Under the pieces are notes generated by a model. It saw only the letters and a list, made by a program, of their open reading frames with translations, was not told the DNA's origin and did not search any database. From NCBI GenBank assembly GCA_934643825.1, contig CAKUCW010000021.1, positions 1-46,717 of the forward strand: 46,717 nt of DNA, given 5' to 3'. The position numbers and the translations under genes are program-made. How positions within the stretch are numbered: the first letter of the stretch is position 1; every line of letters begins with the position of its first letter. Source of the stretch: an uncultured Clostridia bacterium. GTDB lineage: Bacteria > Bacillota > Clostridia > Christensenellales > Aristaeellaceae. Of the stretch, positions 40,799 through 46,717 are shown one piece after another.

Positions 40799-40828
40799 AG
40801 TATACCATAAAACCCGCCCTGATTTCAA
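40799..40828 (-). promoter_or_regulatory. Promoter of the eis-like gene, inside the recA terminator
   Basis: Minus strand: TTGAAA (40828-40823), 18-base spacer, TATACT (40804-40799). The -35 lies in the loop of the recA terminator hairpin and the spacer covers its 3' arm. Confidence 0.55.
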
Positions 40829-40840
40829 GGCGGGTAAATG
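40808..40840 (-). terminator. recA operon terminator
   Basis: ACCCGCC (minus strand 40835-40829) pairs with GGCGGGT (40818-40812) around a 10-base loop, followed by TTTAT. It starts 34 bp beyond the recA stop. Confidence 0.8.
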
Positions 40841-40873
40841 CAATGCAGGGGAATGTTTGAGGCGTCAGCCCTC

Positions 40874-42013
40874 TTATTCTTCGTCCTCTCCGCCGAGCAG
40901 CGGCAGGTCGTCCATGTTCTCCTCGTCGGGCGCATTGTCCTCATCGTTTTCTTCCGTTACGGCAGGCGCGTTTTTGCCCATCAGCTCCGCACGGACGAGC
41001 TTGTCGATCTCCGCCGCGATTTCCGGATTTTCCTTGAGGTATTTGCGCGTGTTCTCGCGACCCTGTCCGATGCGCTGATCCCCGTAAGAGAACCACGCGC
41101 CGGATTTATGGATGATATCCAGCGCAACCGCATTGTCAAGCAGGCTGCCTTCCTTGCTGATGCCCTCGCCGTAGAGAATATCGAACTCCGCCGTGCGGAA
41201 AGGCGGCGCGACCTTGTTCTTGACGATCTTCGCCTTCGTGCGGTTGCCCACGACGGTCGAGCCGTCCTTGAGCTGCTCGCCGCGGCGGATATCGATGCGC
41301 ACGGACGCATAGAATTTCAGAGCGCGTCCGCCCGGCGTCGTTTCCGGATTGCCGTACATCACGCCGACCTTCTCGCGCAGCTGGTTGATGAAAATGCAGG
41401 TCGAGTTGGTCTTGTTGACAATGCCGGTCAGCTTGCGCAGCGCCTGGCTCATCAGACGCGCCTGAAGTCCGACAAAGGAATCGCCCATCTCGCCGTCGAT
41501 TTCCGCCTTCGGCACGAGTGCCGCAACCGAGTCGATGACGACAATGTCAATCGCGCCGGAGCGCACGAGCGCTTCGCAGATTTCCAGCGCCTGCTCGCCG
41601 GTATCCGGCTGAGAGACATAGAGCTGATCCACATCCACGCCCAGCTTGCGGGCATAAACCGGATCGAGCGCGTGTTCCGCGTCGATAAACGCCGCAACGC
41701 CGCCCATCTTCTGCGCTTCCGCGACGACATGCAGCGCAACCGTCGTCTTACCGGAGGATTCCGGGCCATAGATCTCGATCACGCGTCCACGCGGCAGACC
41801 GCCGACGCCCAGCGCCATATCCAGATCCAGACAGCCGGTCGGGATCACCTCGATATCGCGGACAGCGCGTTCGCCCATGCGAATGATTGCGCCCTTGCCG
41901 AACTGCTTTTCGATGCCCGCCAGCGCAATATCCAATGCACGCTTCTTCTCGTTGCCGTCGTCCGACGCGACAGGCGCGTTCTTAGCCGCTTTCTTGCTCT
42001 TATCGGTTGCCAT
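40874..42013 (-). CDS. recA: Recombinase A
   Basis: 379 aa. Walker A GPESSGKTT, INQLREKVGVMYGNPETTPGGRALKFYASVR (L2 and flanking), VVIDSVAALVPKAEIDGEMGD and the acidic C-terminal tail (ENDEDNAPDEENMDDLPLLGGEDEE-type) are all present. It forms filaments on single-stranded DNA for recombination and the SOS response. An unusually long 23-residue Lys/Ala/Asp-rich N-terminal extension precedes KKRALDIALAGIEKQFGKG. GAGGAGGAGCAT precedes the ATG. It follows cinA by 12 bp, so it is driven from the rimO promoter unless a promoter lies inside cinA. Confidence 0.98.
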   Translation of the reverse strand: MATDKSKKAAKNAPVASDDGNEKKRALDIALAGIEKQFGKGAIIRMGERAVRDIEVIPTGCLDLDMALGVGGLPRGRVIEIYGPESSGKTTVALHVVAEAQKMGGVAAFIDAEHALDPVYARKLGVDVDQLYVSQPDTGEQALEICEALVRSGAIDIVVIDSVAALVPKAEIDGEMGDSFVGLQARLMSQALRKLTGIVNKTNSTCIFINQLREKVGVMYGNPETTPGGRALKFYASVRIDIRRGEQLKDGSTVVGNRTKAKIVKNKVAPPFRTAEFDILYGEGISKEGSLLDNAVALDIIHKSGAWFSYGDQRIGQGRENTRKYLKENPEIAAEIDKLVRAELMGKNAPAVTEENDEDNAPDEENMDDLPLLGGEDEE

Positions 42014-42025
42014 ATGCTCCTCCTC

Positions 42026-43270
42026 TTATTCCCTGAGCGCCGCCCGGCGCACCATGTCCAGCGCCTTGAGCGTCGCCAATCTGCGAACCCGTCCGCGTCC
42101 GCCGCCCAGATTCAGCTTTTCAACCTGCACGCCGAATTTATCCGCGCAGGCGACGTAGACCAGCCCAACGGGCTTCTCCTTCGTTCCGCCGCCCGGGCCT
42201 GCGATGCCGGTCGTCGCCACGGCGATATCCGCGCCGCTCTTTTCCCTCAGCCCGCAAGCCATTTCCCGCGCAGTCTGCTCGCTGACCGCGCCGTATGCCT
42301 CCAGCGTTTCGGGCTTCACGCCGCAATACTTGACCTTCGCTTCGTTCGCATAGGTCACATGCGCCTCGTTCAGCGCCGCGGAAATTCCCGGATAATCCAC
42401 AAAACTCGCGGCAACCATGCCGCCGGTGCAGCTTTCCGCCGTCGCAACGGTCAAGTGCCGCTCCACCAGCACACGCCCCGCCGCCTCCTGCATAGAGCCT
42501 TCGCTCGTCGGGGTCACGTCATATACGCAGTCGCCCAGCACCGCGCAAATGCTGTCCACGACCGGCTCAACCTGTGCAAGGGCTTCCTGCTCGTCCCTGC
42601 CCCGTGCGGTCACGCGGAGCTGGCATTCGCCCAGCGAGCAATACGGCGCAGCCGTCACGCCCTCGCCGTTTTCAATCCACTTTGCGCAAAGCTGCGCAAC
42701 CTGCGATTCGCCCATGCCGTAAATCCGGATGAACCGCGACGCGATGCAGCCGCCCGTCTTCTGCGCCAGCCTGCCGTAAACCTGCTTGGCAAACATATCC
42801 GCCATCTCGTGCGGCGGGCCCGGCAATTGAACGACGATCTTCCCGTCCTTCTCGATCATGCAGCCGGGTGCCGTTCCGCAGTCGTTGGGCAGGATGATGC
42901 AGCCCTTGGCGAACATCGCCTGCTTGCGGTTGTTCATCGGGCATACGCGCCCAACCTTGACAAAATACGCCTGAATCGCGTCCCAGCTCGCCTGATCAAA
43001 TTCCATCTCCAGCCCGAGCAGTTCGGCGGCGATTTCCTTGCTCAAGTCATCCTGCGTCGGTCCCAGCCCGCCGGTCGTGATGACCAAATCGCTTCGGGAA
43101 AGCGCCAGCGCAAGCGCCTCGCGCATCCTCTGCGGGTTGTCGCCGACCACCTGATGATGATAGACGTCGATGCCCAGGCTCTGCAATTCACGCGAGAGCG
43201 TCTGCGCATCGCTGTTGGCGATCTGCCCCATCAGCAGCTCCGTGCCGATGGCAACGATTTCTGCAATCAT
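42026..43270 (-). CDS. cinA: CinA family competence/damage-inducible protein
   Basis: 414 aa, two domains: N-terminal MoaB/COG1058 domain (AEIVAIGTELLMGQIANSDAQ, VITTGGLGPTQDDLSKE, LPGPPHEM) with ADP-ribose or NAD-derived pyrophosphatase activity in homologues, and C-terminal nicotinamide mononucleotide deamidase domain (TVATAESCTGGMVAASFVDYPG, TTGIAGPGGGTKEKPVG). Its ATG overlaps the pgsA stop (ATGA). In many Firmicutes it precedes recA, as here. Confidence 0.95.
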   Translation of the reverse strand: MIAEIVAIGTELLMGQIANSDAQTLSRELQSLGIDVYHHQVVGDNPQRMREALALALSRSDLVITTGGLGPTQDDLSKEIAAELLGLEMEFDQASWDAIQAYFVKVGRVCPMNNRKQAMFAKGCIILPNDCGTAPGCMIEKDGKIVVQLPGPPHEMADMFAKQVYGRLAQKTGGCIASRFIRIYGMGESQVAQLCAKWIENGEGVTAAPYCSLGECQLRVTARGRDEQEALAQVEPVVDSICAVLGDCVYDVTPTSEGSMQEAAGRVLVERHLTVATAESCTGGMVAASFVDYPGISAALNEAHVTYANEAKVKYCGVKPETLEAYGAVSEQTAREMACGLREKSGADIAVATTGIAGPGGGTKEKPVGLVYVACADKFGVQVEKLNLGGGRGRVRRLATLKALDMVRRAALRE

Positions 43271-43848
43271 TTTGCTCCACCCAGAACCGAACGGTTCTGC
43301 CAAACGTATTCACACATCGAGTACAGCGTCATCACCGCCGCGGCAACGGTCAGCACGGCGGGCAGGATGCCCTCGCCCGTGATCGTCAGCACCAGCGCCA
43401 GCAGCATCTGAAGCACCGTCTTGATCTTGCCGCTCATGCCCGCCGCAATGACGTGTCCCTGCTCCACGGCGCACAGCCGCAGACCGGACACCACAAACTC
43501 GCGTGCGATGAAGATGATGCAGGCGACGACGTTCAGCCGTCCCATCGCCGTCAGCATGATGAACGCCGTATGCGTCAGCAGCTTGTCGGCAATCGGGTCC
43601 ATGAATTTGCCAAAGTTGGTAATCAGGTTGCGCGACCGCGCCAGATAGCCGTCCAGCAGATCCGTCAGCGACGCCAGCACAAACACCAGCAGCGGGAAGA
43701 CGCACAGCGTCTTGTCGCCGCCGAAGCACCAGAGCAGAATCAAGTACAGCGGCACCATCACAATGCGCATCAGCGTCAGCTTGTTGGGCAGATTCAGCTC
43801 TTTCAGCGCCTGCCCCGCCTGTTTCAGCGCACTCAAAAACTTTTTCAT
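43267..43848 (-). CDS. pgsA: CDP-diacylglycerol--glycerol-3-phosphate 3-phosphatidyltransferase
   Basis: 193 aa integral membrane enzyme making phosphatidylglycerol phosphate. The CDP-alcohol phosphotransferase motif is DLLDGYLARSRNLITNFGKFMDPIADK (DGxxAR...G...D...D). About five hydrophobic helices follow the LPNKLTLMRIVMVPLYL start. ATGA overlap with rimO upstream and with cinA downstream shows translational coupling. Confidence 0.95.
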   Translation of the reverse strand: MKKFLSALKQAGQALKELNLPNKLTLMRIVMVPLYLILLWCFGGDKTLCVFPLLVFVLASLTDLLDGYLARSRNLITNFGKFMDPIADKLLTHTAFIMLTAMGRLNVVACIIFIAREFVVSGLRLCAVEQGHVIAAGMSGKIKTVLQMLLALVLTITGEGILPAVLTVAAAVMTLYSMCEYVWQNRSVLGGAK

Positions 43849-45155
43849 ACGCGCTCTCCCGTCAGGTCATAGGCTTTTGCGCCCGTGATTTTCACATTCA
43901 CAAACGTGCCGATCTCACACGGCTCCTCCGAGCTGAAGAAGATGTTTCCGTCCGTTTCTGGAGCTTCAAACTCGCTGCGCCCCACATAGCGGCTTCCGCG
44001 CTTCTTTTCAACCAGAACGCGGCAGGTCGTGCCCACACGCGCCTTGTTCTGTGCCAGAGAAATGCCATGCTGAAGCGTCATCAGCCTGTCATAGCGCTCC
44101 TGCTTAACCTCTTCGGGAACCTGATTCGGCATCTCTGCCGCACGCGTGCCGTCTTCCGGACAGAACATGAAGGCGCCCATGCGGTCGAACTTCGTTTCCG
44201 CAACGAAATCCATCAGTTCTTCAAAATCCTCATCCGTTTCGCCCGGAAAGCCGACCATCAGCGTCGTGCGCAGCATCATGCCGCGCTCCTTGAACATCCG
44301 GCAGACATTGCGGATGTGCGTGCTGGTGTCCGTGCGGTTCATATCGGTCAGAATATGCTGACTGATATGCTGCATCGGCAGGTCAAGATAATCGCAGACA
44401 TTCGGCAGGCGCTTCATCGTATCCAGCAGACGCTCGTCCACGCGCTCCGGATAGCAGTACAGCGCACGCAGCCATTCCACGCCTTCGATGGCGGCAACTT
44501 CCTCGATCAGCTGGGGCAGCTGGCTCTCCTCGCCGCCGTCCGTGCCGTAGCGGGTCGTGTCCTGCGCAATCAGCGTGAACTCGCGAACGCCCTGCGCCGC
44601 CAGCGTTCTGACCTCCGCCAGAATATCCGCCTTCGGACGGCTGCGATAGCCGCCGCGAATCATCGGAATCGCGCAATACGCGCACCAGTTGTCGCATCCC
44701 TCGCCGATGCGGATATACGCGCTGTATTTCGGCGTCGTCAGCACGCGCCCAAACTCGTGGAACTGCCCGTCGTCGTCGGTATACACCGGGCGGCCGCCCT
44801 TTCCGGCTTCCTGAAGCGCCTGTTCGAGCTTCTGATAATCGTTGACGCCCATGATGACGTCAACCTCCGGCATTTCCTCGCGGATGGCTTCCGGATAACG
44901 CTGCGCAAAGCAGCCCGTCGCCACCAGCAGGCGGCAGCAGCCGGTCTGCTTGTAGCCCGCCATTTCAAACAGCGTCGAAATGGCTTCTTCCTTCGCGGAC
45001 TGGATGAATCCGCAGGTATTGACGATGATGATTTCCGCCCGGGACGGATCGGAAACAATCTTATAGCCATGCTCTTTGAGCACGGCGAGCATCTGCTCGG
45101 AATCGACGCGGTTTTTGCTGCATCCCAGAGAGATCAGCCCTACTGTTGTTGCCAA
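43845..45155 (-). CDS. rimO: Ribosomal protein S12 (Asp) methylthiotransferase
   Basis: 436 aa radical-SAM methylthiotransferase. The N-terminal UPF0004 domain has three Cys for one cluster (SLGCSKNRVDSE, VNTCGFI, ATGCFAQRY); the radical-SAM motif is CDNWCAYCAIP (CxxxCxxC); a TRAM domain ends the protein (VLVEKKRGSRYVGRSEFEAPETDGNIFF). RimO rather than MiaB by SLGCSKN. TTG start at 45155, after AAAGGAGAACAAAAAC. First gene of rimO-pgsA-cinA-recA. Confidence 0.95.
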   Translation of the reverse strand: MATTVGLISLGCSKNRVDSEQMLAVLKEHGYKIVSDPSRAEIIIVNTCGFIQSAKEEAISTLFEMAGYKQTGCCRLLVATGCFAQRYPEAIREEMPEVDVIMGVNDYQKLEQALQEAGKGGRPVYTDDDGQFHEFGRVLTTPKYSAYIRIGEGCDNWCAYCAIPMIRGGYRSRPKADILAEVRTLAAQGVREFTLIAQDTTRYGTDGGEESQLPQLIEEVAAIEGVEWLRALYCYPERVDERLLDTMKRLPNVCDYLDLPMQHISQHILTDMNRTDTSTHIRNVCRMFKERGMMLRTTLMVGFPGETDEDFEELMDFVAETKFDRMGAFMFCPEDGTRAAEMPNQVPEEVKQERYDRLMTLQHGISLAQNKARVGTTCRVLVEKKRGSRYVGRSEFEAPETDGNIFFSSEEPCEIGTFVNVKITGAKAYDLTGERV

Positions 45156-45218
45156 GTTTTTGTTCTCCTTTAACCGACGCGGCTTCCCGCGTGGACTCTG
45201 TTATAGTCATACAGCATC

Positions 45219-45247
45219 ATTTTATCATGCCCACGCATCAAATACAA
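45219..45247 (-). promoter_or_regulatory. Promoter of the rimO-pgsA-cinA-recA operon
   Basis: Minus strand: TTGTAT (45247-45242), 17-base spacer, TAAAAT (45224-45219). It sits just past the terminator of the upstream gene; leader about 55 bases. Confidence 0.6.
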
Positions 45248-45281
45248 GAAAAAGCCGTCCGCAAAAAACGGACGGTTTTAT
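45248..45281 (-). terminator. Terminator of the VanZ-like gene
   Basis: ACCGTCCG (45276-45269) pairs with CGGACGGC (45261-45254) around a T-rich loop, then TTTTTC on the minus strand. It lies 32 bp after the stop. Confidence 0.85.
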
Positions 45282-45312
45282 TATAACATATTCTGTCCAA
45301 AATACAAGAACA

Positions 45313-45765
45313 TCAGTTCCCGTTTCGTTCCGTTTTTTCCGTCGTCTTTACGAGAAGCGCATGCCGGACGCGGATCCTGCCGGCGATCCGCCGAATCAGC
45401 ATCACCGCCACCCGATAGGCCGTATAAATCGCGAAGAACAGCAGCACGCCGTACAGCCCCGCGACGATATCGCGAAAATCCATCTCGCCCGTTCCCGTGA
45501 TTTTCTGACCAATTTCAATGGCAAACCCCAGCACGGTCATCACCGTAAAGACATAGATAAACGAAATAGCGGTGATGCTCCATTTCGCCAGCCGCTTAAA
45601 GACAAAATGCACGGCAAAAAACAGCATCATGCCCAGCGCGAACATCACCAGAAAATGCAGCTCCTTATCGCCGAGCGCCAATTCAAAATTATCGTTCAAA
45701 TGCAGAATGGACTCGTGAATCTGAGCTGCGATCATCGTCATTTCATAGAGAATCGATTCAAACAA
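45313..45765 (-). CDS. VanZ-like small membrane protein
   Basis: 150 aa, four hydrophobic segments. DKELHFLVMFALGMML at about 33-48 matches the D-K-x-x-H-F opening of VanZ-like proteins, GFAIEIGQKITGTGEMDFRDIVAGLYGVLLF matches their E...Q...D..D segment. The VanZ of vancomycin clusters gives teicoplanin resistance; most chromosomal homologues have unknown roles. TTG start at 45765 after AAAGGAGAG (10-base spacer). Basic C-terminal tail. Monocistronic. Confidence 0.72.
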   Translation of the reverse strand: MFESILYEMTMIAAQIHESILHLNDNFELALGDKELHFLVMFALGMMLFFAVHFVFKRLAKWSITAISFIYVFTVMTVLGFAIEIGQKITGTGEMDFRDIVAGLYGVLLFFAIYTAYRVAVMLIRRIAGRIRVRHALLVKTTEKTERNGN

Positions 45766-45796
45766 AGCACACTCTCTCCTTTTCCGAAATCGTGTG

Positions 45797-46020
45797 GGCT
45801 GAGCCCACCTTCACTTCCGCCGCAGTTTTCCAAAGCATGAAAGCTCTGCACACGCGGGCGATTTCGTGCAGTTTTCCATACGCTAAAGCAGGCTGAGCCC
45901 ACCTTCACTTCCGCCGCAGTTTTCCAAAGCATGAAAGCTCTGCGCACGCGGGCGATTTCGTGCAGTTTTCCATACGCAAAATGTGGCTGATCCCACCTTC
46001 ACTTCCGCCGCAGTTTCCCA
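45797..46020. repeat. 94-bp tandem direct repeat, about 2.4 copies
   Basis: GGCTGAGCCCACCTTCACTT begins at 45797 and again at 45891; a third, partial copy begins at 45985 (GGCTGATCCC). The first two units are nearly identical over the whole 94-bp period; differences include A/G at the TGC(A/G)CACGCG step and the last seven bases. The first copy opens with GTGGGCT-G-AGCCCAC, a perfect 7-bp inverted repeat, and each full unit holds TGCAC...GTGCA. No ribosome site or convincing protein is associated. Confidence 0.85.
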
Positions 46021-46074
46021 AAAAAACACAGAAACCTCTCTCACTCCGGCGGTTTTACGTCATTTTCTCCGCAT

Positions 46075-46120
46075 AAAAAAAGACGCGGGAAAGCGTGTTT
46101 TTCTTCCCGCGTCCAACCGT
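46075..46120 (-). terminator. glyQS terminator
   Basis: GACGCGGGAA (minus strand 46113-46104) pairs with TTCCCGCGTC (46091-46082), followed by seven Ts. It begins 16 bp after the stop. Confidence 0.9.
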
Positions 46121-46129
46121 TTTTTGCGA

Positions 46130-46717
46130 TTAGTATTCGATTTTCTTCTGGATGTAGGCAACCAGATCATCCACATGGACATGCTCCTGCTCCATCGTGT
46201 CGCGGTCACGAACCGTCACCACGCCGGTCTCCAGCGTGTCGAAATCGACCGTGATGCACATCGGCGTGCCGATTTCGTCCTGACGGCGATAGCGCTTGCC
46301 GATGGAACCCGTCTCGTCGTAGTCCACCATGAAGTGCTTGGCGAGCATGTCGTAGACCTCGCCCGCCTTTTCGCCGCACTTGTTCTTCTGCAGGGGCAGC
46401 ACGGCGCACTTATACGGCGCAAGCGCCGGATGGAAGTGCATGACGACACGCGTGTCGCCGCCCTCAAGCTCCTGCTCCTCGTAGGCTTCGCAGAGGAACG
46501 CCAGCGCCGCACGATCCGCGCCGAGGGACGGCTCGATGACGTACGGAATGATCTTCTCGCCCGTGGTCGGGTTCAGATACTCCATGCTCTTGCCGGAGGT
46601 CGTCTGGTGCGCCTTCAGGTCGAAGTCCGTACGGTCGGCAACGCCCCAGAGTTCGCCCCAGCCGAACGGGAAGAGGTACTCGAAGTCCGTCGTCGCCTTG
46701 GAATAGTGCGCCAGCTC
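46130..46717 (-). CDS. glyS: Glycyl-tRNA synthetase, C-terminal part (runs off the right edge)
   Basis: The last 195 residues of the dimeric class II GlyRS (GlyQS type). ELAHYSKATTDFEYLFPFGWGELWG opens the visible part and continues from beyond the window; YVIEPSLGADRAALAFLCEAY is class II motif 3; APYKCAVLPL and YDETGSIGKRYRRQDEIGTP mark the anticodon-binding domain, which ends VHVDDLVAYIQKKIEY. No internal start is needed; an ATG at 46585 is inside the gene. It charges tRNA-Gly in the cytoplasm. Confidence 0.95.
   Translation of the reverse strand, partial: ELAHYSKATTDFEYLFPFGWGELWGVADRTDFDLKAHQTTSGKSMEYLNPTTGEKIIPYVIEPSLGADRAALAFLCEAYEEQELEGGDTRVVMHFHPALAPYKCAVLPLQKNKCGEKAGEVYDMLAKHFMVDYDETGSIGKRYRRQDEIGTPMCITVDFDTLETGVVTVRDRDTMEQEHVHVDDLVAYIQKKIEY

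Noticed and set aside
40838..43411. 857-codon plus-strand open frame
   Set aside because: Antisense to recA and cinA, whose motifs are intact; no ribosome site or family signature.
45307..45320. GAACATCAGTTC, resembling a LexA box, upstream of the recA operon
   Set aside because: The centre does not fit the Gram-positive consensus, and it lies beyond a terminator and well upstream of the promoter, inside the end of the VanZ-like gene.
1..46717. CRISPR arrays, tRNA or rRNA genes, transposases, prophage
   Set aside because: None seen on either strand; the only periodic repeat is the 94-bp tandem, whose units have no spacer structure.

Overview
The window reads as chromosome of a moderately high-GC, Gram-positive anaerobe of the class Clostridia, probably a gut lineage near the Christensenellales; the exact placement is a guess. 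Support: strong AAAGGAGG-type ribosome sites, LplB/LplC-type sugar permeases without a local ATPase, a Bacillus-type PurR, a secreted FMN/FAD reductase, an RgpF-type rhamnan locus, and the pth-mfd and rimO-pgsA-cinA-recA gene orders. About 40 genes fill almost all of it. I see no tRNA, rRNA, CRISPR array, insertion sequence or prophage.

1-12.7 kb: a sialic acid regulon in two minus-strand operons. The proximal one encodes a BNR-repeat sialidase-family protein, NanA lyase, NanE epimerase, a ROK kinase (NanK-like) and a Gfo/Idh/MocA oxidoreductase. The distal one encodes two LplB/LplC-type permeases, a secreted solute-binding protein, a classical GH33 sialidase with no signal peptide, and a NeuD-like hexapeptide acyltransferase. 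A GntR/FadR-type regulator (NanR-like) lies between them. A 15-bp sequence, TTTGTAGGATAAATT, occurs upstream of both operons and is the likely NanR operator. The layout suggests import of sialylated glycans or a sialic acid derivative, cleavage in the cytoplasm, and conversion to GlcNAc-6-P.

12.7-20 kb: housekeeping genes. mfd, pth and purR are on the minus strand; murC is divergent.

20-23 kb: a secreted flavin reductase, with an FMN-binding domain bearing an ApbE flavinylation motif fused to a fumarate-reductase-like FAD domain, divergent from a MerR regulator. The reductase promoter has the distorted 19-bp spacer with a centred dyad that is the signature of MerR activation.

23-34.7 kb: an eleven-gene minus-strand surface polysaccharide operon behind a perfect consensus promoter: GT2, ABC-2 permease with an extra ectodomain, ABC ATPase, GT4, two-module RgpF-like protein, membrane acyltransferase, NAD-dependent epimerase, then rfbA, rfbC, rfbB and rfbD for dTDP-L-rhamnose. 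It should make and export a rhamnose-containing polymer.

34.7-40.8 kb: a small, terminator-flanked unit of unknown product, glf (galactofuranose precursor), a membrane-anchored metallo-beta-lactamase-fold protein that has lost its metal ligands, a threonine aldolase, an RlmA-like 23S rRNA methyltransferase, a structured intergenic repeat and an Eis-like acetyltransferase.

40.8-46.7 kb: recA, cinA, pgsA and rimO in one overlapping operon, a VanZ-like membrane protein, a 94-bp tandem repeat, and the 3' part of glyQS running off the right edge.
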